Shown one piece after another: positions 41,514-48,788 of a DNA stretch of 64,000 nucleotides. Location: positions 186,001 through 250,000 of the forward strand of contig JBBQPZ010000002.1 of assembly GCA_038216655.1 (NCBI GenBank), given 5' to 3'. Every line of letters starts with the position of its first letter. The first letter of the stretch is position 1. This DNA comes from JAFDWR01 sp038216655. GTDB lineage: Bacteria; Armatimonadota; Fimbriimonadia; Fimbriimonadales; Fimbriimonadaceae. Made by a program: the position numbers and the translations under genes. Under the pieces are notes generated by a model that had not been told where the DNA came from, searched no databases, and worked only from the letters and a program-made list of their open reading frames with translations.

Positions 41514-42291
41514 GACCGAACTTCCGCCGCCCGGACCGATGTCGGCCTATCACCGACACGTGCGGGTACCCATTTCGCGAGCATTTGCCTGGGTGGTGTT
41601 CACTCTGTTTGGCCCCACCATCGTACGCGGCAGTCGACGCATTCCGAAAAAGGGCGGGCTCTTGATCCTCGCCAATCATCAGGCGGACGTCGATCCAATC
41701 CTGGTTCAACTCGGTTGCGCCCGCGGGATTCACTACATGTCGAAGAGCGAACTCTTCGAGATGAAGTTTGTCGGCAACCTCGTGCGCAGGTACTACGCGT
41801 TCCCCGTGAAACGCGGAGAACCGGACCGGGCTTCGATCAAGCGGGCGGTCGAGCTTCTGCGAATGGGAGAGGCGGTAGGCGTCTTCCCCGAGGGCGAGCT
41901 TTCGGTTTCAGGTGAGATCTTGCCGCTCAAGGCGGGCGTGGCGTTGCTCGTGCGGATGTCCGGGGCGAAGGTGATCTGCGTCGGGCTGCGCAACTCCCGC
42001 AGGATGATGCCCTACGGCACGATGATCCCCCGCCCGGCGTTCAGCTTGATCTCAGCGAACTGGGGCGAGCCCCGGGAGTTCGAGAAGAAGGCGGACACCG
42101 AGGAGATCATGGCCTGGGTGCAGTCGGAGTTGATGCGGCTGACAGGCTACGGGCTAGCGCCAGTGCCTGAAGAGCCCGAGATGGAGCCCGCCGCTTCGAA
42201 CCCCCTTGAGGGAGCAGGGGGTGACCAAGTGGCTCCCAGTTCAGAAGCCAAGCCAGAAACCGAAGGCCAACCCAAGAGCCCGTCACCCTGA
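41506..42291 (+). CDS. plsC: 1-acyl-sn-glycerol-3-phosphate acyltransferase
   Basis: A 261-aa membrane-associated acyltransferase that makes phosphatidic acid. It has an N-terminal hydrophobic segment (ISRAFAWVVFTLFGPTIV), motif I LANHQADVDP (HX4D) near 58, the GELFEMKFVG region, and motif III VFPEGELSVSG near 127. The C-terminal 40 residues are acidic and Pro-rich and unlike the family; the last codons and the stop TGA are supplied by the start of an R1 repeat (GTCACCCTGAGCGG). This suggests the repeat landed at or near the old 3' end. It overlaps purN. Confidence 0.9.
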   Translation: MAETELPPPGPMSAYHRHVRVPISRAFAWVVFTLFGPTIVRGSRRIPKKGGLLILANHQADVDPILVQLGCARGIHYMSKSELFEMKFVGNLVRRYYAFPVKRGEPDRASIKRAVELLRMGEAVGVFPEGELSVSGEILPLKAGVALLVRMSGAKVICVGLRNSRRMMPYGTMIPRPAFSLISANWGEPREFEKKADTEEIMAWVQSELMRLTGYGLAPVPEEPEMEPAASNPLEGAGGDQVAPSSEAKPETEGQPKSPSP

Positions 42292-42727
42292 GCGGCGCGC
42301 CGAGCCTTGGCGAAGGTAGCAGAGTCGAAGGACCCCAGATCCCAACCCCGTACTTCCAATCCGTGCGTTCTAATTACCACCGATGCCTTGGGAGCGGAAG
42401 GCGGGGTGCGGATGCCTCGGGGTGCTCCAGCCGCAGGCTTAAAAGTACGAACCTGTCGAAACCCCGAGGCTAAAAGCGCGGCCTTCCAAACCTGGGGCCT
42501 TAGCCTCGGTGTTCTGATCAAAGGCACACCAAAGCCCGAGGCATACATGGCTGCAACTGGTTGACAAAGCCGCTCTTCGCGCCCTATAGAGGAAAAAGTT
42601 CATCCACCACTGGCCCGACCATCCAGCGGACGAAATCGGAACTTAAATACTCATGCGTGGTGGAAAGTGAGCAGTGAGTTCGTGAGTTAGAGTCAAGACT
42701 CACAATTCACCCGCGCCCAATCCCCTT
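42282..42727. repeat. 436-nt gene-free gap: R1 half-repeat, hairpin R4, small palindrome
   Basis: 42282-42340 is an R1 half-repeat (GTCACCCTGAGCGG, then GTCGAAGGACCCCAGATCC) overlapping the plsC stop. 42383-42546 is a nested inverted repeat: outer ATGCCTTGGG with CCCGAGGCAT, inner ATGCCTCGGGGT (42412-42423) with ACCCCGAGGCT (42460-42470). 42667-42711 is a GTGAGT-rich palindrome (GTGAGTTAGAGTC with GACTCACAATTCAC), close to the coaBC stop. Nothing else is seen. Confidence 0.7.
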
Positions 42728-43897
42728 TCAGACACGCTCCAGCAGCCAAAGTGCACAGGCGAGTTTGCTCTGCCGCCCGCTCGTCTCCGATGACCCGTCC
42801 CTCCGGACTAGGGTGAGCACGTTCTCGTCCGCATCGAACCCGATCCCGGCCTGACTTATGTCGTTGACCGCGATCGCGGCGAGACCCTTTCGAGCCAGCT
42901 TTTCGCTCGCATATCCCAGGTCCGGCGACGGCTCGGCGGCAAACCCGACCACCCGCGCCGCCGGGTTGGCCTGAGCAAGGGCGGCGATGATGTCGGGGTT
43001 GGGGATCAGCCGGAGGTCGATCGGGTCAACTGTACGACGGCGCTTCCCTTCAAGGGGCGTCTCAACCCGATAGTCGGCCACCGCGGCGGCACCGATGACG
43101 AGGTCGACGGCCCCGACCAGCGCCAAGGCCGACTCGAGCATCTCCCGGGCGGTGTTCACGCGAATGACCTCCGCTCCCAGGGGGTAAGCGACAGAAACGG
43201 GACCCGACACGACGACCACCCGCGAAGCACCCTTGAGAAGCGCTGCGCGGGCGAGCGCCGCTCCCATCTTGCCGCTCGAGCGATTTCCGATAAACCGGAC
43301 CGAGTCGATCGGTTCGTGGGTCGGACCACTCGTGATTAGCACCGTCTTGCCTTCGAGCTTCTTGGTGGCCGCAGCAATGTCCTCGACCACCCGAACCATC
43401 TTCTCGATCGAAGTCAGCTTGCCCTGGCCCTTTTCGCCACAGGCGACATCGCCCTCATCCGGCTCGACGATCGCGGCGGCGCGGGCACTAAGGAGCTTTA
43501 GCGCCGCCTGGGTCGCGTCGTGGGCGTACATCGCCGGGTTCATCGCCGGGGCGATGACGAGGGGCTTGGTGCTTGCCACCGCGATCGTGGTCAACATGTC
43601 ATCCGCGATGCCGTGGGCCAATTTGGCGATCGTGTTGGCCGTGGCCGGTGCCACGAGGATCAGGTCAGCCTGTCGGGCCCAGTCGATGTGGGCCATCCGA
43701 CCCGCCGTCGGCTCCTCGAAGGTGTCGGTGAGGCAGGGCTGCCCGGTGAGGGCCTCAAAAAGGGCAGGGGAGACGAACTTCTGGGCCGCGTCGGTCAGGC
43801 AGACACGCACGGTGAATCCGTGGCGCATCAACTCTCGGGCCAGGTCGCAGGCCCGGTAGGCCGCGACGCTGCCGCTCACACCCAGCACGAGGTTCAT
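42728..43897 (-). CDS. coaBC: Bifunctional phosphopantothenoylcysteine decarboxylase / phosphopantothenate-cysteine ligase
   Basis: A 389-aa two-domain CoA-synthesis enzyme. The N-terminal flavoprotein CoaC part has LGVSGSVAAYRACDLAREL, catalytic His in MAHIDWARQADLILVAPATA, PAMNPAMY and the reactive Cys in GDVACGEKGQGKL near 155. The CoaB part starts near 185 with LITSGPTHEPIDSVRFIGN followed by RSSGKMG and contains the CTP-binding region. It joins Cys to phosphopantothenate and decarboxylates the product. TAAACT on the minus strand lies six bases before the start; the divergent esterase gene starts 43 bases away. Confidence 0.95.
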   Translation of the reverse strand: MNLVLGVSGSVAAYRACDLARELMRHGFTVRVCLTDAAQKFVSPALFEALTGQPCLTDTFEEPTAGRMAHIDWARQADLILVAPATANTIAKLAHGIADDMLTTIAVASTKPLVIAPAMNPAMYAHDATQAALKLLSARAAAIVEPDEGDVACGEKGQGKLTSIEKMVRVVEDIAAATKKLEGKTVLITSGPTHEPIDSVRFIGNRSSGKMGAALARAALLKGASRVVVVSGPVSVAYPLGAEVIRVNTAREMLESALALVGAVDLVIGAAAVADYRVETPLEGKRRRTVDPIDLRLIPNPDIIAALAQANPAARVVGFAAEPSPDLGYASEKLARKGLAAIAVNDISQAGIGFDADENVLTLVRRDGSSETSGRQSKLACALWLLERV

Positions 43898-43940
43898 GGG
43901 TCGAGTTTACTGCGCGCGCGCCTCATGCGATAATCGCGGC
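43898..43940. promoter_or_regulatory. 43-bp divergent promoter with two leaderless -10 elements
   Basis: The gap between coaBC and the esterase gene holds TAAACT for coaBC (plus coordinates 43904-43909) and GATAAT for the esterase (43929-43934), each exactly six bases from its start codon. TTTACT at 43906-43911, 17 bases upstream of GATAAT, could serve as -35. There is no room for a 5' leader on either side. Confidence 0.55.
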
Positions 43941-44732
43941 ATGTTGGTGACCCTCGTCGTTGCAACCCTCTTATCCCGTCCTCAGGACGCAAATTTCACG
44001 CAGGTCGATGCTACAGCTCAGCCGGGCGGCCAGGCGATCATGCTGCTCATCCCGAAGTCGTACGATGCTAAGAAGAGCGCGCCGCTGATCATCTACCACC
44101 ACGGAGTGGGGGAAGACCAACGCGCGTTGTTGGCTGACGGATTGAAGAGGGAATGCGTTCAGGCACTCCTCGACGCGGGCTACATCCTGTGCGGGAGCAA
44201 CGCTCACGGGAACAACTGGGGTACGCAGGCGGCCCTGGACGACTACGCGGAGCTTTTTTCCTATGCCCGAAAGCACTTTAAGATTTCCAGGACGTGCTTC
44301 TGGTCGCAATCGATGGGTGGGATGAGTGGGCTGCTGTCTCTCCAAGATCGCCGGATTCCCGATGTCCAAGGTTGGCTCGGCACCTACCCGGTCGCCAACC
44401 AGCAGACCATGTACGCCAAGACGCCAACGTTCCGCACCCAAATCGAAGCGGCGTTCAGCTTCCATGGAGAAGAAGGGTTTGCGGCGGCGACCAAGGGTCA
44501 CGATCCCTGCCTACTCAATCCTAAACGGATCAAGTGTCCGAGGTTCAGGTTCTACGCGAGTTCGGCCGACACCATCGTCCCTCAAGGTGACAACACCGAC
44601 GTGATGTTCGCGCTCCTAAAACCGGGGCGACGCGAGTGCGAACTCGTGACGTGCCGAGGCGACCACGGCGACCGGTCGCACTTCGTGCCGTCGGAGTACG
44701 TTGCGTTCTTCGACCGTTGCAAGCGACGCTAG
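43941..44732 (+). CDS. Exported alpha/beta-hydrolase (esterase-like)
   Basis: A 263-aa protein of the alpha/beta-hydrolase fold. A short hydrophobic N-terminus (MLVTLVVATLLSRP) may be a signal. Oxyanion/strand segment LIIYHHGVGEDQRALL is near 52, AHGNNWGT near 92, the nucleophile in CFWSQSMGGMSGLL (SxSxGG) near 125, a likely Asp in YASSADTIVPQGD near 215, and the His in RGDHGDRSHF near 245. Similar proteins include feruloyl-esterase-like and PHB-depolymerase-like enzymes. The substrate is not known. GATAAT lies six bases before the ATG. The stop overlaps that of the convergent BON gene. Confidence 0.78.
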   Translation: MLVTLVVATLLSRPQDANFTQVDATAQPGGQAIMLLIPKSYDAKKSAPLIIYHHGVGEDQRALLADGLKRECVQALLDAGYILCGSNAHGNNWGTQAALDDYAELFSYARKHFKISRTCFWSQSMGGMSGLLSLQDRRIPDVQGWLGTYPVANQQTMYAKTPTFRTQIEAAFSFHGEEGFAAATKGHDPCLLNPKRIKCPRFRFYASSADTIVPQGDNTDVMFALLKPGRRECELVTCRGDHGDRSHFVPSEYVAFFDRCKRR

Positions 44733-45058
44733 TCAGCCTTAATCGAATCGTCAACGTTCTCAACGCCCTTGGTGCCCTTGACGAGATCGAGGATCGTGTG
44801 GTGTTGGGCTTCGCTGGGGACGTGACCGCTCAGGGTCACCTTGCCGCCTTCGACTTCGATCTTGATCCCGCTGATGTCCAGGTCGCGACGCCAACTCAGG
44901 ACGGCATTGACCTTGCCAGAGACCGACGCGTTGCTCAGCGCGGTGCTGGCACTCTGAGCCAGATTGCCGGCGTCGCGTTTGAGGTTGTCCTCATCCTTCG
45001 GGTTACAACCCGCGCCGAGCAGGGTCAGGGGGAGCAAGGCGATCACGACGCGTTTCAT
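44729..45058 (-). CDS. BON-domain lipoprotein
   Basis: A 109-aa protein with a lipoprotein signal (MKRVVIALLPLTLLGAGC, Cys at 18), a short helical linker and a BON domain at residues about 45-106, including ISGIKIEVEGGKVTLSGHVP and ILDLVKGTKGVENVDDSI. BON domains bind phospholipid surfaces in OsmY-like proteins. It is likely an envelope stress or outer-surface protein. TATTAC (minus strand) lies about seven bases before the start. Overlaps the convergent esterase stop in a shared CTAG. Confidence 0.85.
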   Translation of the reverse strand: MKRVVIALLPLTLLGAGCNPKDEDNLKRDAGNLAQSASTALSNASVSGKVNAVLSWRRDLDISGIKIEVEGGKVTLSGHVPSEAQHHTILDLVKGTKGVENVDDSIKAD

Positions 45059-45118
45059 CGTAAGCGTAATACTCGATTTCTGGGCGCGGGTTGCAGACCG
45101 TCGGACTTTTGGGCCGAG

Positions 45119-45559
45119 CTACTTTCTCTTCGCGGGAAGTTGATGGAAGGGGATGGCGATCCGGTTCCAGGCATTGATCGCCACGACGACCATGTTCAGA
45201 TCGAACAGCTCCTTCTCGATGAAGATGCTCATCATGCCGTCGTAGATCTCGTCCGGGACGTCAGTGTCCGCGAGCAGGGTGACCGCTTCGGCCCACTCAA
45301 GGGCGGCATTCTCGCGGTCGCTATAGAACGGAATCTCGCGCCAGACCTGGAGGAGGTCGAGCTTCTGCTCGTTCACGCCAAGCTCCCGGAGTTGCCCCAG
45401 GTGCAGGTCGATGCAGTAGGCGCAGCCGTTGATCTGGGAGACCCGGAGCTCGACGAGGTGCCGCAGTTCGGGTTCGATCGAGGAGGTTTCGAGGTATTTG
45501 CTGAGGCCGACTATGGCGGCGACGCCCTCGGGCGCCACTTTTTGAGCATTCAATCGCAT
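45119..45559 (-). CDS. Carboxymuconolactone decarboxylase / AhpD-like protein
   Basis: A 146-aa all-helical protein of the CMD family. The redox motif is NGCAYCIDLH (CxxC with the downstream His) near residue 47, preceded by ELRHLVELRVSQI. These are typical of AhpD-like peroxidase partners rather than the true decarboxylase, which lacks the CxxC. It may use thiols to remove peroxides. It follows the CoA-transferase gene by 9 nt on the same strand; TAGACT (minus strand, plus coordinates 45566-45571) overlaps that gene's stop and lies six bases before this start. Confidence 0.87.
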   Translation of the reverse strand: MRLNAQKVAPEGVAAIVGLSKYLETSSIEPELRHLVELRVSQINGCAYCIDLHLGQLRELGVNEQKLDLLQVWREIPFYSDRENAALEWAEAVTLLADTDVPDEIYDGMMSIFIEKELFDLNMVVVAINAWNRIAIPFHQLPAKRK

Positions 45560-45568
45560 GGCGAAAGT

Positions 45569-46267
45569 CTACTTGGGCCGGGTCGTGCGCCGTTCGATTC
45601 GCTTCTCGTAGTTCGTGCCCTGAATGATCCGATCGACGTAGATCGCCGGGGTGTGAATCTGGTCGGGTTCGAGTTCGCCGGTCTCGACGAGGTGTTCAAC
45701 TTCGGCAACGCAAACCTTCCCGGCGGTGGCCATCATCGGGTTGAAATTACGGGCGGTCTCGTGATAGATCAGGTTCCCGGAAGTATCGCCCTTCCAAGCC
45801 TTCACGACAGACAGATCAGCTACAAGGCCAGTCTCCATCACGTACATGTCGCCGTTGAAATCGCGAGTCTCTTTGCCCTCGGCAACGAGCGTTCCGTAGC
45901 CAGTCTTGGTGTAGAAGGCGGGGATCCCCGCGCCACCAGCGCGGATGCGCTCGGCGAGGGTGCCTTGGGGGTTGAATTCAAGCTCGAGTTCGCCGCTGAG
46001 ATACTGCCGCTCGAACTCGCCGTTCTCACCGACGTAGCTGGAGACCATCTTCTTGATCTGGCGGGTTTGTAGAAGCAGGCCCATCCCGAAGTCGTCAACC
46101 CCGCAGTTATTGCTGATGACGGTGATCTCCTTGACCCCGGAGTCGCGTAGGGCGAGGATCAAGTGCTCGGCGATCCCGCATAGTCCGAATCCGCCGGACA
46201 TGATCGTCATGCCGTCGAAGAGGAGTCCGTCTAGGGCGGTCGCAGCGTTGGGATAGACCTTGTTCAT
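45569..46267 (-). CDS. 3-oxoacid CoA-transferase subunit A, without adjacent subunit B
   Basis: A 232-aa alpha subunit of succinyl-CoA:3-ketoacid-CoA or acetoacetate CoA-transferase type. It has GMTIMSGGFGLCGIAEHL near residue 18, ISNNCGVDDFGMGLLL near 50, the conserved FNPQGTLAERIRAGGAGIP near 105 and YVMETGLVADLSVVKAWKGD near 155. The catalytic Glu is on the beta subunit, normally the next gene; here the next gene is an AhpD-like protein, so subunit B must be elsewhere. I chose ATG 46267; the longer frame runs into a repeat arm. Confidence 0.87.
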   Translation of the reverse strand: MNKVYPNAATALDGLLFDGMTIMSGGFGLCGIAEHLILALRDSGVKEITVISNNCGVDDFGMGLLLQTRQIKKMVSSYVGENGEFERQYLSGELELEFNPQGTLAERIRAGGAGIPAFYTKTGYGTLVAEGKETRDFNGDMYVMETGLVADLSVVKAWKGDTSGNLIYHETARNFNPMMATAGKVCVAEVEHLVETGELEPDQIHTPAIYVDRIIQGTNYEKRIERRTTRPK

Positions 46268-46579
46268 GGTGTTGGCGTTAGGCGTTGGAGTGATGGAACT
46301 GAAATCTCCTGATGGAACTGATGGGATTGAATGATAGGATCGCCTCTCGCAGGCCACGCACTCGGTCTTGGAGGGAGCCTCGCCATTCGGGGCCAATCTT
46401 TCCGGTCAATTCCATCAGTTCCATCGGGCCCATCAATTCCATCAGGAGCGCCAGTCCGCATGAGTCTACTTCCCCGCATCCGAAGAGATGGCGCACAATA
46501 GAAGCGGCACAGAAATCGCTGGGTTCGGAACAATCGAGTCCCAGGATGCCGTAATGAGAAATAGGAAGCTCGAACGCCC
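46268..46579. repeat. 312-nt divergent gap with TGATGGAACTGA inverted arms
   Basis: The left arm 46290-46334 has TGATGGAACTGA, TCCTGATGGAACTGATGG and GATTGAATGA. The right arm 46405-46448 has TCAATTCCATCAGTTCCATC and CCCATCAATTCCATCAGGA. It is the same family as 40098-40273. The remaining 130 nt before the sigma-factor gene show no clear motif; TAGGAAG (46562 region) is a weak candidate. Confidence 0.8.
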
Positions 46580-47179
46580 ATGCCTTTAGCCGTCGCCCAA
46601 ACTGAATCGCTCGCCCTTGGCACTTCGTCACGCGAGCTATTCGAGAATCTGATCCGCCGCACGAACAAGCAGGCGTTCAGCCGCGCATACCGGCTGACGG
46701 GCAATGTGGCCGAGGCGGAAGACCTATGCCAAGAGTCGTTCGTTCGCGCTTTTCGCTTTTTCGATAAATACGACCGGAGTCTCCCCTTCGCCAGTTGGCT
46801 CTACCGCATCATGACCAACGCGCACATCGACCTGGTGCGCCGCAAGGGTCGGCTGCGAACCACGAGCCTTGAGCAAGGCGGGCAGGACGGGAACACGACT
46901 TGGGAGCTACCGGACGCAATGTCCTCTCCCGATCGCGAGATGAAGCACCAATCTCTCGACGCCCCGGTTCAAAACGGATTGATGGCAATGACCGCCGAGT
47001 TCCGCACCGCAGTTTTGCTGGCGGACGTGGAAGGATTAGCTTACGAAGAGATCGCGGATGTGATGCACACCTCGGTGGGCACCGTCCGGTCTCGCATTCA
47101 TCGAGGACGGAAGCAGCTTCGCAGTTATCTGCTCAAGCACGCGCCCCAGAGCTACCGGAGTTACAACGATGAACTGTAA
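46580..47179 (+). CDS. ECF RNA polymerase sigma factor (RpoE-like)
   Basis: A 199-aa sigma factor. Region 2 covers residues about 22-90 (AFSRAYRLTGNVAEAEDLCQ, SFVRAFRFFDKYD, PFASWLYRIMTNAHIDLVRR). Region 4 covers about 135-188 (PVQNGLMAMTAEFRTAVLL, GLAYEEIADVMHTSVGTVRS, RIHRGRKQLR). ECF factors of this type respond to envelope stress. The next gene overlaps it by 11 bases and encodes its zinc-finger anti-sigma factor, so activity is controlled after translation. An RseB-like and a DegP-like protein complete the unit. Confidence 0.93.
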   Translation: MPLAVAQTESLALGTSSRELFENLIRRTNKQAFSRAYRLTGNVAEAEDLCQESFVRAFRFFDKYDRSLPFASWLYRIMTNAHIDLVRRKGRLRTTSLEQGGQDGNTTWELPDAMSSPDREMKHQSLDAPVQNGLMAMTAEFRTAVLLADVEGLAYEEIADVMHTSVGTVRSRIHRGRKQLRSYLLKHAPQSYRSYNDEL

Positions 47180-47639
47180 GAACATCCAATCCCGGTTGTC
47201 GGCTTATGTGGATCGCGAGCTCGACAAGTCTGAGATGCTGGAGATCCGGACGCATCTTCACTCCTGCGAGGATTGTCAGGCCGAAGAGTTTGGTTACCGC
47301 ACGCTCAAGCAGTTCCTGGAAGGCGCGGCTCCCGTCGAGCCCCCCGCCGGTTTCGAGGATCGCCTCATTCAGAACGTGCTCGGCGGATCTTGCCGAGATG
47401 CGGCGGCTCCCTCACGCAAACCCGCCTACATGTTCGCCGCCGTCGCGGCGGCCGCGGCGATGATCGCTACGCTTTTGATTCTGCCTGCAACGCGCACTCC
47501 GGTTCGGATGCACAACGAGGCAGCGACCACATCTTCCAACGACTACGCTCTAGAGATTAACCGCGATCAGCTCTACGAAGCGTCCAGTGACCCGCTCTCC
47601 GGTGGGCATCTGGCTTCTCCGGCGGTATATGGTCGCTAA
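47169..47639 (+). CDS. Zinc-finger anti-sigma factor, single-pass membrane protein
   Basis: A 156-aa protein. The N-terminal cytoplasmic part has the anti-sigma zinc-finger motif: Cys3, then HLHSCEDC near 33-40 (HxxxCxxC), which clamps the ECF factor. A membrane helix follows at about 78-98 (MFAAVAAAAAMIATLLIL), then a short outer tail of about 50 residues. It overlaps both the sigma gene (11 bases) and the RseB-like gene (11 bases). The short outer part probably binds the RseB-like protein or is cut by proteases upon stress. Confidence 0.88.
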   Translation: MNCKNIQSRLSAYVDRELDKSEMLEIRTHLHSCEDCQAEEFGYRTLKQFLEGAAPVEPPAGFEDRLIQNVLGGSCRDAAAPSRKPAYMFAAVAAAAAMIATLLILPATRTPVRMHNEAATTSSNDYALEINRDQLYEASSDPLSGGHLASPAVYGR

Positions 47640-48744
47640 GCGCGCCGCTTTACTCTTCTCCGCTTTGTTGCCCTGCCTTCCGGCGGTGGCCCAGGGACCT
47701 GGCCCAACCAGCCCGCCCGAAGACCCTCGATTGCGACAGCTCGTGGCCCGCAGCATGGAGCGCGTCCCCGGCTTCAACGTCGTCGCCGTGGTGATGTATC
47801 GCCTCGGTGGGAAATCCGAGGGCGAGCAGGCAAAGCTTGAGATCGCCCGCGACGGGCGCATGCATCGCGTGGTCCTGCAGCCGTTAAGCCGCGAAGGATT
47901 TGAATCCGTCGACGATGGGAAGGAACTGCGGACGCTGGTCCCCGATCACAAGACCTTGCTCATCCAGGATTCGCCCCTGCTCGAAGCGAGCGACGTCAAT
48001 TTCCGCCTAGCCTTGTTGTTCCGAAACTACCACCTTCAAGTCGAGGGCCCTCTTAAGGTCGCTGGACGAGATGCTCTATCGGTGCTCGCCCAGCCTCGAC
48101 ACGAGGATGTACTTGCCCGCCGGCTCGTGCTCGATGCCCAAACCGGCTTCATGCTCCGCCTCGAAGTCGCCACGGTCGAAGGTCCTATGGAGACACGGGT
48201 CGAAGTAAAGAGCGTCACCTTCCCGAGTTCGATTCCATCCAGCGTCTTCGATCTGCGGACGGTGAAAGACGTCCGGACGATCCGCTTTGGCAAACGCACG
48301 GAAGTCGTCTCGAAGTCCACCATCCCAACCGGCCTCACTTTCAAGCCGATCCTGCCGCACCACCTTCCCGCCGGCTTTCACGTCCAGACCGCACAGTACA
48401 ACAGCGGTCGCTTCCGTTCCGTGACTGTCCGCATTACGGATGGTCTGGTGAAGGGAACGGTCTATGAGTGCTCGCCCGACGACGCACCGGACATCAAACT
48501 TGAAGGAGCAACCCGACTGACCTCGGGAACCGTAACCTTCACCGTCGTGATGGACGCCCCCGCCAAGGTCCGGGATCGGATTGCCCAGTTTTTCGTCCGA
48601 GAACAGCAGGAATCGCTTGACCGACACCCGGCCCCGCCGATGGTGATCGTTCATTCCTCGGCTGGAACTGCGGGCCGGGTTGAAGATGTTTCTTCTAAAA
48701 GATCGAGTGGCTCGGCGTCGGGCACTCATGGTGGCGGTCGCTAA
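47629..48744 (+). CDS. RseB/MucB-like periplasmic sigma regulator
   Basis: A 371-aa exported protein from ATG 47629 (signal MVAKRAALLFSALLPCLPAVA). Residues about 40-210 form a LolA-like lipid-binding fold (VVAVVMYRLGGKSEGEQAKL, LVPDHKTLLIQDS, DALSVLAQPRHEDVLARRLV). Residues about 240-340 resemble the small C-terminal MucB domain (GFHVQTAQYNSG and RSVTVRITDGL). In Proteobacteria RseB shields RseA from DegS until unfolded outer proteins or lipids appear. The same order sigma, anti-sigma, RseB, protease is seen here. The Ser/Gly-rich C-tail is extra. Confidence 0.8.
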   Translation: MVAKRAALLFSALLPCLPAVAQGPGPTSPPEDPRLRQLVARSMERVPGFNVVAVVMYRLGGKSEGEQAKLEIARDGRMHRVVLQPLSREGFESVDDGKELRTLVPDHKTLLIQDSPLLEASDVNFRLALLFRNYHLQVEGPLKVAGRDALSVLAQPRHEDVLARRLVLDAQTGFMLRLEVATVEGPMETRVEVKSVTFPSSIPSSVFDLRTVKDVRTIRFGKRTEVVSKSTIPTGLTFKPILPHHLPAGFHVQTAQYNSGRFRSVTVRITDGLVKGTVYECSPDDAPDIKLEGATRLTSGTVTFTVVMDAPAKVRDRIAQFFVREQQESLDRHPAPPMVIVHSSAGTAGRVEDVSSKRSSGSASGTHGGGR

Positions 48745-48788
48745 GCCCGCCCCGACCATTCCCAATTCTCTGAGAGTTGCATAAGAAT

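Noticed and set aside
42309..42564. A plus-strand frame of 85 codons in the coaBC-plsC gap
   Set aside because: It lies wholly on the R1 and R4 repeats and has no ribosome site or family resemblance.
44636..46072. A 478-codon plus-strand frame opposite BON, AhpD-like and CoA-transferase genes
   Set aside because: All three minus-strand genes have clear family motifs; this frame has none and spans three genes and their gaps.
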